Source of the DNA: SAR324 cluster bacterium
Lineage (GTDB): Bacteria > SAR324 > XYD2-FULL-50-16
Direction: 5' to 3'
Length of the DNA stretch: 64,000 nucleotides
NCBI GenBank assembly: GCA_028282885.1
Contig: JANQGX010000007.1
Location: 1 to 64,000, forward strand
A model generated the notes under the pieces. That model saw only the letters and a list, made by a program, of their open reading frames with translations. It did no database searches and had not been told where the DNA came from. Both the position numbers and the translations under genes were made by a program. This document shows positions 34,697 through 44,401 of the stretch, piece after piece. How positions within the stretch are numbered: the first letter of the stretch is position 1; every line of letters starts with the position of its first letter.

Positions 34697-35623
34697 GTGA
34701 CCTTTTACCATACCCCGGTATTACTTAATGAGGTGTTGTCATTTATCCCCAAGAAGGCGCATTGCATCATCGACTTTACCCTGGGCGGGGCAAACCATGC
34801 TGACGCCATGCTGGCAAAATGTGACGGCGCCTGTCTGTTTGGTATTGATCGTGACATAGCAGCAATAAAAGCGGGAAAAAAGAGATTGGAGTCATATGGC
34901 AATCGAACGGAATTAATTCATGGTGCAATTTCAACTGCAATCAATGAGCTGAAAACCAAAGAGACTCAGGCTGATTTCATTCTGGCAGACCTGGGAGTTT
35001 CTTCAAATCAATTACAACAAGTGGAGCGGGGGTTTTCCTTTCGCCGGAATGGTCCATTGGACATGCGAATGAACACTGATGACAAGGAGTCCGCTGCGGA
35101 TGTGGTAAACCGATATGATGAATTAGAGCTTGGCCGAATAATTGGCAAATTTGGTGAAGAGCGTTTTTCCAGGCAGATTGCCAAAAACATCATCAGACAG
35201 CGGCAAATCAAGTCTTTCTCAACAACTCATGAATTGGCAGAATGTGTTCTGAAATCAATTCCAAAAAAATATCAATTTGGTAAGATTCACCCTGCGACTA
35301 GGACTTTTCAAGCCATCAGGATTCAAGTAAACAAGGAAATATATGAAGTTGAAATCCTGTTGAATAATGCGCTTGACCTATTGACTTCAAATGGGAGGCT
35401 GGCGATCATCTCGTTCCACTCCCTTGAAGACAGACCTGTGAAACAGAGATTTAAACAGTGGGAGGATCCCTGTACCTGCCCAAAGGACTTGCCTGTATGT
35501 GTTTGCGGCAAAAAACCCCTGGTCAAAATTCTGACTCGGAAAGCGATCAAAGCCGGTCCTGAGGAGATGAAATCCAATATTAGATCAAGAAGCGCCAGGT
35601 TGAGAATTGTCGAAAAAATATGA
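34697..35623 (+). CDS. rsmH: 16S rRNA (cytosine-1402-N4)-methyltransferase RsmH
   Basis: Methylates C1402 in the decoding centre of 16S rRNA and is normally encoded in the division and cell-wall (dcw) cluster. The 308-residue protein starts YHTPVLLNEVL, has the SAM-binding region DFTLGGANHA and the family signatures GVSSNQLQQVERGFSF with DMRMN, and ends with LAIISFHSLEDR and RSRSARLRI. GTG start at 34697 fits the family start. The stop overlaps the next start (ATGA), typical for rsmH-ftsL. No mraZ is upstream. Confidence 0.97.
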   Translation: MTFYHTPVLLNEVLSFIPKKAHCIIDFTLGGANHADAMLAKCDGACLFGIDRDIAAIKAGKKRLESYGNRTELIHGAISTAINELKTKETQADFILADLGVSSNQLQQVERGFSFRRNGPLDMRMNTDDKESAADVVNRYDELELGRIIGKFGEERFSRQIAKNIIRQRQIKSFSTTHELAECVLKSIPKKYQFGKIHPATRTFQAIRIQVNKEIYEVEILLNNALDLLTSNGRLAIISFHSLEDRPVKQRFKQWEDPCTCPKDLPVCVCGKKPLVKILTRKAIKAGPEEMKSNIRSRSARLRIVEKI

Positions 35624-35979
35624 AAGATTATCCCAAATACGGCAACAAGAGATCTAAAAGCCTGATAAGAAAAAAGTCAGTTGACGCGAAGCGATCATCT
35701 CTGAAACTCGCGCTGACCTGGATCGCCATGATTCTGGTTGCCCTGTTCTTCGTTCAACAACGAATCAGCTACATCAGGGTGGAAAAGAGAGTACGCATTC
35801 TGATGAAAGAGAAAGACAAGATTCAACTGTCGATCTTGCCCTTACAACTTGAAGAGCGGTTTCTCACACGCCTGGACAGTGTGGAGGAAATGGCCAAGAC
35901 TGAACTGAACCTCCAAATACCGAGAGCAAGTCAAACAATTGAGCATCGTCTCGGAACCAAACCCGAAACTCCCGATTAA
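35620..35979 (+). CDS. ftsL: FtsL-like cell division protein
   Basis: FtsL is a small bitopic membrane protein of the divisome (with FtsB and FtsQ). The 119-residue product has a basic cytoplasmic tail (Lys/Arg-rich to about 30), one membrane helix (about 31-46) and a periplasmic heptad-rich stretch (50-85). Sequence identity in this family is very low, so the call rests on architecture and on the 4-bp overlap with rsmH and the following ftsI, the standard order rsmH-ftsL-ftsI. Confidence 0.8.
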   Translation: MKDYPKYGNKRSKSLIRKKSVDAKRSSLKLALTWIAMILVALFFVQQRISYIRVEKRVRILMKEKDKIQLSILPLQLEERFLTRLDSVEEMAKTELNLQIPRASQTIEHRLGTKPETPD

Positions 35980-36031
35980 CACCGGAGTTAGACTAATAAC
36001 GCTCCCTTTAATCTAAAAACCGGATTGTATT

Positions 36032-37945
36032 TTGTTACCCATCACACACAAATTGGTTTCGAAAAATTTCCATCAACGATTGAGTTGGATCAGGGCGTTT
36101 TTTCTCCTGGTGATTGTCATCATTGTTCTCAGGGCTCTTTACCTTCAGATTATTGAACGACCGCGTCTTGAGAAAATAGCAGACAAACAGTGGAACAGCT
36201 CCATCTCTGTCACTTTAAGAAGGGGTCCCATCTATGATACAACAGGGAACATTCTGGCAGTGTCTTTACCATTGAAATCGATTTTCGCCATTCCACGTGA
36301 TGTCGAGAGCCCCGATTCGACAGCAGCCAAGGTAAGCAAAGTTCTAAAGCTTCCACGGGAACAGGTCGAAAAGAAGCTCAAATCAAAGGTCTCTTTTACC
36401 TGGATTTTAAGAAATGCCCAGCCCGCGCTCAGCAATCAACTTGAGCTTCTGGATTTGAAGGGTGTTCATTTCATGAAAGAGTACCAGCGCTTCTATCCAT
36501 TGGGTAATCATGCCTCTCATTTGCTTGGATTTTCCGGAATCGATTCACAGGGTCTTGAGGGAATAGAATTTAAATTCAATACCCATTTAATGGATAATAC
36601 CGGTCTCTCCAAATCATGGAATTACCTTTCGGACAGTCCACGGCTTAAAACCCTTTCGGGCGGTTCATTACACCTGACCATCGATTCCAGATTACAGCAT
36701 TTTACCGAGCACGAGTTGAAAAAGGCAGTGGTTGCCATGGAGGCAAAAAGCGGAGTTGCCATAATCATGGAATCCATGACCGGCAATATCCTTTCGATGG
36801 CGAATATTCCGGATTATGACCCAAATAATTTCGATCGCTATGATTCTTCAAGGTATTTTAATCACGCAGTCACCGCCACTTACGAGCCCGGCTCGACCTT
36901 TAAAGTGATTACCGTTGCTTCCGCGCTGGAAAGTGGAGCCATCCAGAAAGACAGTATTTTTTATTGTGAGGAGGGCGAGTACCAGATCCAGGACAGGGTT
37001 ATACATGACATTGCGAAGTATGGCTGGCTCCCTCTTGAGAAGGTGATTCAAAAGTCCTCCAATATATGCGCCGCTAAAATCGGCCAGAGAATTGCCAGAC
37101 CCATTTTTTATCGACTCATCCATGAATTCGGCTTTGGGACCCGAACCGGCATCAATCTCCCCGGTGAAGTCGGCGGCAAAGTCCATAATTATCAGGACTG
37201 GTCGGATACGGATATTGCAACCATCTCATTCGGTCATACTATTTCGGCTACGCCAATTCAGGTGATCTCTGCCATTAATACTATCGCAACCGGGGGCGTC
37301 CTGGTTAAACCGAGAATCATTAAAGCTGCTCTGAAATCGGATGGATCAGAAATTCCCCTGAATAGAGAGGGCGGCAGACAGATTATCAGGAAGGAGACCG
37401 CAGAGATCATGCGCGAATTTATGCAGAGTGTTACCAAACCGGGTGGTACAGGATATCTGGCTCATATCAAAGGGGTGTCAATAGCAGGTAAAACAGGAAC
37501 CTCCAGGAAATTTGACATTCGCAAGAGAGAGTATTCAAAAGAGAACCACATCACCTCCTTCATCGGTTTTTTTCCTGCTGAAAAACCAAAAATTACCATT
37601 CTGGTTGTTATTGATGATCCTCAGAAAAAATATCTCTATTCCAAAGGACCGGCACCTATTTTCCGAAAGATCTCAGAACATGTTATCAGGTATTATCCAA
37701 CGGAGATAACAGCAGATAAAACATCAAACTCCGGTAATCAACCCGGCAGTTCCATGCTGAAAAGCGTAAGAAAAACTAAAATAGTGAATAATCTAAGGGA
37801 CGCGTTCTGGGGTTTGACCTTGAGAGAAGCACTGCAGTTGGCAGACCAGAGAGGGATCCAACTCAGAGTAAAAGGCACCGGAAGAGTCAGGGAGATGCAA
37901 GTTGCCGACAGAGAGGCAAAAATATACTCGGTTGTACTAAAATAA
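36032..37945 (+). CDS. ftsI: Septal peptidoglycan transpeptidase FtsI (PBP3) with C-terminal PASTA-like domain
   Basis: Class B penicillin-binding protein that cross-links septal peptidoglycan. The 637-residue protein has an N-terminal membrane segment (about 20-38), the pedestal domain with RRGPIYDTTGN, and the transpeptidase motifs SxxK as STFK (288-291), SSN (342-344) and KTG (487-489). Residues about 577-637 look like one PASTA domain (FWGLTLREALQLADQRGI onward), often found in spore-type or delta-proteobacterial PBP2/3 homologues. The TTG start at 36032 is the only sensible one and lacks a strong ribosome-binding site. No murE, murF or mraY follows, so the dcw cluster is broken here. Confidence 0.93.
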   Translation: MLPITHKLVSKNFHQRLSWIRAFFLLVIVIIVLRALYLQIIERPRLEKIADKQWNSSISVTLRRGPIYDTTGNILAVSLPLKSIFAIPRDVESPDSTAAKVSKVLKLPREQVEKKLKSKVSFTWILRNAQPALSNQLELLDLKGVHFMKEYQRFYPLGNHASHLLGFSGIDSQGLEGIEFKFNTHLMDNTGLSKSWNYLSDSPRLKTLSGGSLHLTIDSRLQHFTEHELKKAVVAMEAKSGVAIIMESMTGNILSMANIPDYDPNNFDRYDSSRYFNHAVTATYEPGSTFKVITVASALESGAIQKDSIFYCEEGEYQIQDRVIHDIAKYGWLPLEKVIQKSSNICAAKIGQRIARPIFYRLIHEFGFGTRTGINLPGEVGGKVHNYQDWSDTDIATISFGHTISATPIQVISAINTIATGGVLVKPRIIKAALKSDGSEIPLNREGGRQIIRKETAEIMREFMQSVTKPGGTGYLAHIKGVSIAGKTGTSRKFDIRKREYSKENHITSFIGFFPAEKPKITILVVIDDPQKKYLYSKGPAPIFRKISEHVIRYYPTEITADKTSNSGNQPGSSMLKSVRKTKIVNNLRDAFWGLTLREALQLADQRGIQLRVKGTGRVREMQVADREAKIYSVVLK

Positions 37946-38085
37946 TTATAATTACAGAAGGATAAACCATAAACCCGGTGATGCCTAAAAACTAAGATCT
38001 GTTTTTCCATATCATGGCACGATTTTTCCTTTTCTGCTGAAGTTAATCATTCCAACTCCTAAAAATCCAACAAGAAAGCATTGAA

Positions 38086-39381
38086 ATGCAGGTAAAAAAA
38101 TATACGGCCTCCAACATGCAGGAAGCCATCAAGATGATTAAAGAGGATTTAGGGCCCAGGGCGATAATCATGTCCACCAGAAAAGTACGTAAGGGCAGTG
38201 GAGCCTTCGGCATGTTTGGAAAGCAGATTCTGGAAGTCACCGCCGCACGCGATGAAACCACAAAAAGCAGTGCACCGAAAGCTTACACAAATCCGGTTAG
38301 TCAACCTACGCACAGTGAATATGAAAAGGAAATTAATTATAATCCACCGGCAGAACCCAGGAAAATTACCTCCGGTGAAAGTTCCCTGCAAATCGAAAGC
38401 TTACAGAGTGATATCACCGAGTTGAAAGACCTGGTTCAGGATTTGAGACAGGGGTTCCGCAGACAGATTAATGACGAAGCCACCATAACCCATCTGCGTT
38501 ACGAATTATCAGAGCTGAAAAACATTGTTAAATCCCTGGTTACACAATCCAGTGAACTAAAATCGGGGGATATGCACGATAACCTGATCGCCCTTTTTCA
38601 GCAGCTCTGCTTCAATGGCATTGAAGACCGGTTTGCCCGGCGACTGATCGAAGAGGTGGATAAGAAGATCCCGAAAAAAGAGATCGATAATTTCTCTTAT
38701 GTCAAGGTCTATGTCGCCCGGATGTTCATGCAGGTGTTAAAAATCAATGCTGCTCCCACAGCCAAGGCTAATCCCAAAGAGCCCAGAATTTTAACATTCC
38801 TCGGTCCCACGGGAGTCGGCAAAACAACAACATTAGCCAAGATAGCGGGTACGGAAAAGATCAATCATCCGGACAAGAAAATTGGACTGATTACTTTGGA
38901 TACGTACAGAATCGCTGCCGTTCAACAATTGCAGGAGTACGCCAGGATAATCAAAGTTCCCATCAGGGTAGTCAGTGACACAAAACAGATGAAGGGCGCC
39001 ATTCAGGAGTTCGATTCCAAAGATCTGATCCTGATTGATACCGCCGGTCGCTCTCAGCGTGATGAGATACAGATGTCGGAACTAAGAGAGATTCTTCGTC
39101 CGTTCAGGGATTTTACCAACCTGCTTGTTTTAAGTGCGACAACCAAAGACAGCGACCTGCTTGAAATAACCAAACGATTCAGCACAATTCCCTTGCACGG
39201 TACCATATTCACCAAGCTCGACGAATCCACCAGCTACGGATCCATCTTCAATCATTCAATTCGGTTCAAGTTACCTTTGAGCTATTTAACCACAGGACAA
39301 AATGTACCCGATGACATCGAAAATGCTTCCAGGGAAAGGTTAATAGATCTGTTGCTTAATATATCAACCCTGGAGGAATGA
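38086..39381 (+). CDS. flhF: Flagellar SRP-like GTPase FlhF
   Basis: SRP-family GTPase that sets the place and number of polar flagella. The 431-residue protein has the N-terminal basic/variable B domain (starting MQVKKYTASNMQEAIKMIKE), a helical N domain, and the G domain with GPTGVGKTTTLAKIA, DTYRIAAVQQL, IDTAGRSQRD and the TKLDES motif. Followed by flhG and fliA on the same strand, the classic polar-flagellation order. This identifies the organism as probably polarly flagellated. 140 bp after ftsI. Confidence 0.97.
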   Translation: MQVKKYTASNMQEAIKMIKEDLGPRAIIMSTRKVRKGSGAFGMFGKQILEVTAARDETTKSSAPKAYTNPVSQPTHSEYEKEINYNPPAEPRKITSGESSLQIESLQSDITELKDLVQDLRQGFRRQINDEATITHLRYELSELKNIVKSLVTQSSELKSGDMHDNLIALFQQLCFNGIEDRFARRLIEEVDKKIPKKEIDNFSYVKVYVARMFMQVLKINAAPTAKANPKEPRILTFLGPTGVGKTTTLAKIAGTEKINHPDKKIGLITLDTYRIAAVQQLQEYARIIKVPIRVVSDTKQMKGAIQEFDSKDLILIDTAGRSQRDEIQMSELREILRPFRDFTNLLVLSATTKDSDLLEITKRFSTIPLHGTIFTKLDESTSYGSIFNHSIRFKLPLSYLTTGQNVPDDIENASRERLIDLLLNISTLEE

Positions 39382-39478
39382 TTGGCCGATGATGTCACCA
39401 GGGTCTCTGAACCGCATATTTTGGAAAGCCGGGTGAAGCTTCGATAATCCGTTCCGATTTCAATGCCATGGAATAACA

Positions 39479-40360
39479 ATGATGAATGACCAAGCCAGCA
39501 CCTTAAGAAAAAAATTCTCCAGTTCAGCCATGAATCACGAAAACAGCAGCAGTCAAGCTGTTCGGTCTCTTAGCTTCACCAGTGGTAAAGGCGGAGTGGG
39601 TAAAACCAATATAGTCATCAATCTTGCGATTCAATTGGCGAAAATGGGGAAGAAGATCTTCCTGATCGATGCTGATCTCGGTTTGGCCAATATTGACATC
39701 ATGCTGAATCTTGCTCCTGAATATACGATTGAGGATGTGCTTACCGGAACTAAAAACATCAACGATATCATCATAGAAGGACCTCATGGAATTCATATTC
39801 TGCCTTCTTCTTCGGGAATCAGTGAAATGCAGGCTTTGGACGCGGAACAGCAGATGGCCATGCTCAGGGAACTGAGCAGTCTGAAGACCCGTTATGACTA
39901 CATTCTGATAGATACCGGGGCAGGAATTTCCCCAAACGTGTTGCGGTTTAACGCGGCCGTCGATGAGGTTTGTGTGATTTCCAACACGGAGCCCACCTCC
40001 ATTACCGATGCTTATGCTCTTATGAAAATCATGTCTTCCAAATATCAGGTTGGCAGCTTTAACCTGATTGTAAATGAAAGTAGTCTTCAGGAGGCAAAAA
40101 GTGTTTATTCCAGATTGGTCAAAGTGTTAAACAGGTTTTTAACCGTCAATTTGGAACTCATTGGTTATGTCCCCAGGGATGCCAGTTTTATTAAGGCAGT
40201 GAAACAGCAAACCCCACTCTCCCTATTGTTCCCCAACTCCCCCACCGTCAACTCTTTCATCAAACTGGCTCGCCAGATCGACCTGAGCCCGGGTCAGTCA
40301 ATCGAAGAAGATACTCGGGAATCCTTCTGGAAGCGACTTGGTAGTTGGAAAAAAAGATAG
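39479..40360 (+). CDS. flhG: Flagellar number regulator FlhG (MinD/ParA-like ATPase)
   Basis: MinD-type ATPase that limits the number of flagella and stimulates FlhF GTP hydrolysis (names FlhG, FleN, YlxH). The 293-residue product has the deviant Walker A SGKGGVGKTN (about 35-44), LIDADLGLANIDIM, and the C-terminal membrane-targeting-like stretch. The first 28 residues are Ser/Asn-rich and may carry the FlhF-activating segment. ATG at 39479 directly precedes a second ATG. It sits between flhF and fliA with gaps near 100 bp. Confidence 0.95.
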   Translation: MMNDQASTLRKKFSSSAMNHENSSSQAVRSLSFTSGKGGVGKTNIVINLAIQLAKMGKKIFLIDADLGLANIDIMLNLAPEYTIEDVLTGTKNINDIIIEGPHGIHILPSSSGISEMQALDAEQQMAMLRELSSLKTRYDYILIDTGAGISPNVLRFNAAVDEVCVISNTEPTSITDAYALMKIMSSKYQVGSFNLIVNESSLQEAKSVYSRLVKVLNRFLTVNLELIGYVPRDASFIKAVKQQTPLSLLFPNSPTVNSFIKLARQIDLSPGQSIEEDTRESFWKRLGSWKKR

Positions 40361-40400
40361 ACGGCATACCATTTGCTTTGCATGGATAGGCATATTGCTG

Positions 40401-40431
40401 CAAAGTCATTGATTCAAGGGAAATGACTTTG
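40401..40431. repeat. Inverted repeat upstream of fliA
   Basis: CAAAGTCATT (40401-40410), an 11-base spacer and AATGACTTTG (40422-40431) form perfect 10-bp arms between flhG and fliA, 27 bp before the fliA start. It is not followed by a run of T residues (the next bases are AAATTATT), so it looks like an operator or an mRNA hairpin that could affect sigma-28 expression. Confidence 0.55.
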
Positions 40432-40458
40432 AAATTATTAACTAAAAATTAGCGATTC

Positions 40459-41202
40459 ATGCATAATCCCTATACTCAACAACACAAAAGCAACAGAGAG
40501 CAAATTGCGATCGAGTACGCGCCGGTGGTTAAACATATCGCACTTAAGCTCGCTGCCAGGCTACCTGTAGGATTTGATCTCGATGATCTTATTCAATCGG
40601 GAATGATTGGTCTGTTGGAAGCAATCGAAAGATTTGATCCCAAAAAAGGGGTTAAATTCAAAACGTTTGCCGAAATCAGAGTGCGTGGCGCCATGCTTGA
40701 CGAGTTGAGAGCGAGGGACTGGATCCCCCGTTCGGTAAGGGATAACAGCAGTAAGCTTGAGGGAGCGTTTACAGAGCTTAGAGCACAGAATATAGACCAT
40801 CCAACCGATAAGCAACTCGCCCGTCAGTTGGACATAAAACCGAAAGAGTTACCGGAATTTCTAGATAAGGCAAAACCGATTCCCTTGTTGTCTTTGGATA
40901 ACCTGGGCAGACGAAGCGAATCGGATACCAAATTGAATATACTTGATACCTTGTCTGACCCGGATCAGGAAGATCCGGTTGAAAACCTGCTGGGCAGTGA
41001 AGCCAAAGAAGCGGTTCTGGCTGCACTGGAAAAGCTTCCCGATAAGGAAAAACTGGTCCTCTCGTTGTATTATGTGGAAGATCTGAATCTTAAAGAAATT
41101 GGAGCTGTTCTGGATGTTTCGGAATCAAGGGTATCCCAGATGAGAACCAAGGCCATTGCCATGCTGCGATCCTTAATGAAAGCTTATATTGAAGAAGAGT
41201 GA
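40459..41202 (+). CDS. fliA: RNA polymerase sigma factor FliA (sigma-28)
   Basis: Sigma-28 for late flagellar and chemotaxis genes. The 247-residue protein has region 2 with LDDLIQSGMIGLLEAIERFDP and KGVKFKTFAEIRVRGAMLDELR followed by DWIPRSVR (hallmark of FliA-type sigma), region 3, and region 4 with LKEIGAVLDVSESRVSQM as the DNA-binding helix-turn-helix. Normal length. ATG at 40459. Last gene of flhF-flhG-fliA, convergent with prfA (13 bp between stops). Confidence 0.96.
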   Translation: MHNPYTQQHKSNREQIAIEYAPVVKHIALKLAARLPVGFDLDDLIQSGMIGLLEAIERFDPKKGVKFKTFAEIRVRGAMLDELRARDWIPRSVRDNSSKLEGAFTELRAQNIDHPTDKQLARQLDIKPKELPEFLDKAKPIPLLSLDNLGRRSESDTKLNILDTLSDPDQEDPVENLLGSEAKEAVLAALEKLPDKEKLVLSLYYVEDLNLKEIGAVLDVSESRVSQMRTKAIAMLRSLMKAYIEEE

Positions 41203-41215
41203 TCCTTCAGCAAAA

Positions 41216-42289
41216 TCAACTATACTCTTTGAGAAGATCGGCCTGATGATTAGCAGCCAGCACGTCAACGATTTCTGACATCTCACCGCTGTTCATAATT
41301 TCTTCAAGCTTATAAAGGGATAGATTGACACGATGATCCGTTATTCTTCCCTGGGGATAATTATAGGTTCTGATTCGTTCACTGCGGTCTCCGCTCCCCA
41401 CCATGCTTTTCCTCAACCGTGCCTCTTCAGTTGCCGCCTCCTCCTGCTTCACTTCGTATAGCTTGGCCTTGAGGTGTTTCATGGCTTTGTTTTTATTCTT
41501 GAGCTGGGAGCGTTCCTCCTGGCAGGTTACAACAATACCAGTAGGCATATGGGTGATGCGGATGGCGGAGTCGCTGGTATTGACATGCTGCCCTCCTGCC
41601 CCTTGCGAACGATAGGTGTCGATTCTCAAGTCCGCAGTTTTTATCTCGATATCTATATCCTCGGCTTCCGGCATAACAGCAACCGTTACTGCCGATGTAT
41701 GAACACGACCCTGGGTTTCAGTGACCGGAACCCTTTGCACTCGATGGGTTCCTGCTTCATACTTCAAACGGCTGAATACGTTTTTTCCCTCGACTGAAGC
41801 AACAATCTCTTTGAATCCCCCGATGCCTGTAGCATTGCTGCTCACAACCTCTATTTTCCAGTTGTTGAGTTCGGCGAATTTGGAATACATGCGGAAGAGA
41901 TCTGCGACAAACAGGGCTGCCTCCTCTCCGCCGGTTCCTGCCCGAATCTCAAGGATAATGTTCTTCTCATCATCCGGATCCTTGGGCAGTAGCATAATCC
42001 GTGCTTCCTGTGTCAGCTCGACGATCTCATGCCTGAGGGTGTCAAGCTCTTCCCTGGCAAGACTTCTGACCTCCGGATCCTCTTCAGGATCATTGGCCAG
42101 TGTTTCGTTTTCTTCGAGTTCCTTTTGTTTGCCGGTCAATTTATTAAAGACCTCAACAATTGGAAACATGCGCGCCTGCTCTTTGGACAGCTCCTGGAAT
42201 CGATTTGAATCCTCCATCGTTTCAGGCTGATTCAACAAAGCCATGATCTCTTCGTACTTGTCTTGAATCTTTGCCAGTTTGTCGATCAT
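41216..42289 (-). CDS. prfA: Peptide chain release factor 1
   Basis: RF1 ends translation at UAA and UAG. The 357-residue protein has the peptidyl-tRNA hydrolysis motif GGQ at 232-234 within RSQGAGGQHVNTSDSA and the RF1-type codon-recognition tripeptide PVT (188-190) in RVQRVPVTETQGRVHTSA. The N-terminal half is the usual helical domain. Normal length. The prmC methyltransferase gene that often follows is absent. It lies 58 bp downstream of the rpmE terminator, so it probably has its own promoter. Confidence 0.97.
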   Translation of the reverse strand: MIDKLAKIQDKYEEIMALLNQPETMEDSNRFQELSKEQARMFPIVEVFNKLTGKQKELEENETLANDPEEDPEVRSLAREELDTLRHEIVELTQEARIMLLPKDPDDEKNIILEIRAGTGGEEAALFVADLFRMYSKFAELNNWKIEVVSSNATGIGGFKEIVASVEGKNVFSRLKYEAGTHRVQRVPVTETQGRVHTSAVTVAVMPEAEDIDIEIKTADLRIDTYRSQGAGGQHVNTSDSAIRITHMPTGIVVTCQEERSQLKNKNKAMKHLKAKLYEVKQEEAATEEARLRKSMVGSGDRSERIRTYNYPQGRITDHRVNLSLYKLEEIMNSGEMSEIVDVLAANHQADLLKEYS

Positions 42290-42347
42290 AGTATGGAAAC
42301 CCAGTTTGCCCGGTCAGGCGGTTTATGAGGAAGACTGCAGCAATATC

Positions 42348-42398
42348 AAAAAAAAAAGCAGGGTAAGGCGAATCCATCCGGCCTTAACGTCCCTGCTT
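42348..42398 (-). terminator. Intrinsic terminator after rpmE
   Basis: On the minus strand AAGCAGGG pairs perfectly with CCCTGCTT (8 bp), extended inward by TTAAGGC/GCCTTA, followed directly by a run of ten T residues (42357-42348). This is a textbook rho-independent terminator, 20 bp downstream of the rpmE stop. Most of the window lacks such terminators. Confidence 0.93.
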
Positions 42399-42418
42399 GT
42401 AAAGTCGATCACTATAAA

Positions 42419-42631
42419 CTACTTATTTCCAACTTTCTGGTACTTTTTCTTGAATCTTTCAATACGTCCCTCGGTATCTACCAGCTTCTCCTTACCGGTA
42501 TACAGGGGATGACATTGGGAGCAAATCTCAATCTTTACCTCTCCACCTATTGTGGAACCAATTTCAAATGAAGCACCACAAGCACATTTATAAGTGGTTT
42601 GCTCGTATTTTGGATGAATTCCCTCTTTCAT
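42419..42631 (-). CDS. rpmE: 50S ribosomal protein L31
   Basis: Small 70-residue ribosomal protein bridging the large subunit to 30S. It begins MKEGIHPKY and has the zinc-type cysteines of the C+ form: CACG in the N-terminal part and CSQC near residue 37, with the HPLYTGKEK stretch. The zinc-binding form is usual under zinc-replete conditions. It lies about 160 bp after rho on the same strand and ends in a strong terminator, as in many bacteria with a rho-rpmE pair. Confidence 0.97.
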   Translation of the reverse strand: MKEGIHPKYEQTTYKCACGASFEIGSTIGGEVKIEICSQCHPLYTGKEKLVDTEGRIERFKKKYQKVGNK

Positions 42632-42792
42632 TTCTCGTAATTTTTCTATGATGTCATAAACTTATGGCTGATTTCCAAACAGCTCCCTCGTTTTGACATG
42701 CTGTTTATGTTGCAAAAAGCGGTAACTACCACAAACATTAAGTATCTGACGAAAAAACCAATATGACAAGGTCAAATTGTCCGTTTCTCGAA

Positions 42793-44151
42793 TCAATTAT
42801 TGACCATACTAAGCAACTTTTCATTGGTCGGAAACTTATCCAGCTTGTCAAGCAAGAAGTCCATGGCGTCTTGAGAATTGGATGCGGAGAGGATACGGCG
42901 CAGTTTCCAGATATCGGAAGTGTTTTCAAGCAACAGTTCCTCTTTCCTGGTACTGGATTTGTCAATATCCATAGCCGGGAAGATCCGTTTTTCGGATAAT
43001 CTGCGATCCAAGGTCAATTCCATATTACCGGTTCCCTTGAACTCTTCAAAAATTACCTCGTCCATCCTGCTGCCAGTTTCGATCAGCGCGGTTGCCAGAA
43101 TGGTTAAGGACCCTCCACCTTCAATATTACGGGCTGCGCCAAAAAACCGCTTGGGCTTATGCAGGGCGTTGGCATCTACTCCACCGGACAGAATCTTTCC
43201 ACTTGCTGGAATAACTGTGTTGTATGCCCTTGCCAATCGTGTAATGGAGTCCAGCAGAATGACCACATCATGTTTGTGTTCCACCAGCCTTTTTGCTTTC
43301 TCAATTACCATTTCAGCAACCTGTACATGACGCGAAGCCGGCTCATCAAAGGTAGAGCTGATGACTTCTCCTTTTACGGACCGTTTCATGTCCGTTACTT
43401 CTTCAGGTCTTTCATCGATCAGCAGCACAATCAAGGAGACGTCCGAATGGTTCTCCGTAATACTGTTGGCAATACTCTGTAGGATCATGGTTTTCCCTGT
43501 GAAGGGAGGAGCCACAATCAGTCCTCTTTGGCCTTTGCCAATGGGACAGAACAGATCGATTATCCGGGTCGTCTTATCGGCATCCGCTCGCTCCAGGTTC
43601 ATCATTTCATCCGGATGCAGTGGCGTCAGGTTCTCGAACAGGGTCTTGTCCTTTGCCTTATCGGGATCCTCAAAATTCAACTTCTCTACTTTCAGCAGGG
43701 CGTAGTATCTCTCACTCTCTTTCGGGGGTCTGACCTGGCCTTCGATCGTGTCTCCGGTTCTCAGGTTGAAACGTCTGATTTGCGAAGGAGAAACATAGAT
43801 GTCATCCGGACCCGGAATATAGCTAAAATCATGTGATCTTAAGAAACCAAAACCATCGGGAAGAGTTTCCAGAACACCCTGGCTGTAAATAGCCCCGCCT
43901 CTGGCGGTTTGTGCATTCAGCAGTGCGAAGATTAATTCCTGACGCAGCATGTTGTTCGCGTTTTCGACATTGAAAGACCTGGCCATCTCTTCCAGCTCTT
44001 TAATATCCATTCCTTTTACTTCGGAAAGAATCAACGACTGAACATTACTGTTGATGACATGGTTGGAAGTTGAAGGTTTTCTTCGGCTAGTCTGCTGATC
44101 TTTTTTAGAAGCTTGCCTTTGTGAAGGATTTTCAGATTTAGTACGTTGCAC
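42793..44151 (-). CDS. rho: Transcription termination factor Rho
   Basis: Hexameric RNA-dependent ATPase that ends transcription. The 452-residue protein has a 45-residue polar N-terminal extension (Lys/Ser/Gln-rich), the Rho N-terminal helix bundle ([15 protein letters not shown]), the RNA-binding cold-shock-like domain, the P-loop [31 protein letters not shown] (Walker B/R-loop area) and the arginine finger region. GTG start at 44151. The leader upstream is about 170 nt from the predicted start of transcription, consistent with autoregulation of rho. Same strand as rpmE. Confidence 0.97.
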   Translation of the reverse strand: MQRTKSENPSQRQASKKDQQTSRRKPSTSNHVINSNVQSLILSEVKGMDIKELEEMARSFNVENANNMLRQELIFALLNAQTARGGAIYSQGVLETLPDGFGFLRSHDFSYIPGPDDIYVSPSQIRRFNLRTGDTIEGQVRPPKESERYYALLKVEKLNFEDPDKAKDKTLFENLTPLHPDEMMNLERADADKTTRIIDLFCPIGKGQRGLIVAPPFTGKTMILQSIANSITENHSDVSLIVLLIDERPEEVTDMKRSVKGEVISSTFDEPASRHVQVAEMVIEKAKRLVEHKHDVVILLDSITRLARAYNTVIPASGKILSGGVDANALHKPKRFFGAARNIEGGGSLTILATALIETGSRMDEVIFEEFKGTGNMELTLDRRLSEKRIFPAMDIDKSSTRKEELLLENTSDIWKLRRILSASNSQDAMDFLLDKLDKFPTNEKLLSMVNN

Positions 44152-44329
44152 AATAAGTTATGATTTGAGGGTTAGAAAATGTTAGATACAGGAATGAATG
44201 AAAAGACCCACTGGTTCGTTGAATTTGATCTTTGAAAGGAGATCTGCGGATAGTTAATTTGAAAGTTATGGAAGATTTACCAGTAATGTAGCAATCTGAG
44301 GCGTGTTGCTTTGCTTTCGTTATAAATAA

Positions 44330-44357
44330 GTTATATCTTTCCAATTTCAAAAGTCAA
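44330..44357 (-). promoter_or_regulatory. Sigma-70 promoter for rho
   Basis: Minus strand: -35 TTGACT (44357-44352), 16-nt spacer, -10 TATAAC (44335-44330); each box matches 5 of 6 consensus bases. It lies in the gap between the FtsK-like gene and rho and is the best sigma-70 match I found in the window. The rho leader would be about 170 nt. Confidence 0.65.
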
Positions 44358-44401
44358 CTTTTATTTTATGGTGCCTCAGCAGAGTCGTATTCCCAAGTTG
44401 A

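Noticed and set aside
41721..42230. Open frame of 169 residues opposite prfA
   Set aside because: Ser-rich antisense of a certain RF1 gene.
42700..42792. Hairpin GACAA/TTGTC followed by a T-run after rho
   Set aside because: The stem has only 5 bp and the T-run lies some ten bases away, so it is not a convincing terminator.
44138..44350. Minus-strand 70-codon frame in the rho leader
   Set aside because: It begins at a TTG within the promoter region, overlaps the rho start and has no domain; a transcript from the predicted promoter would lack its start.
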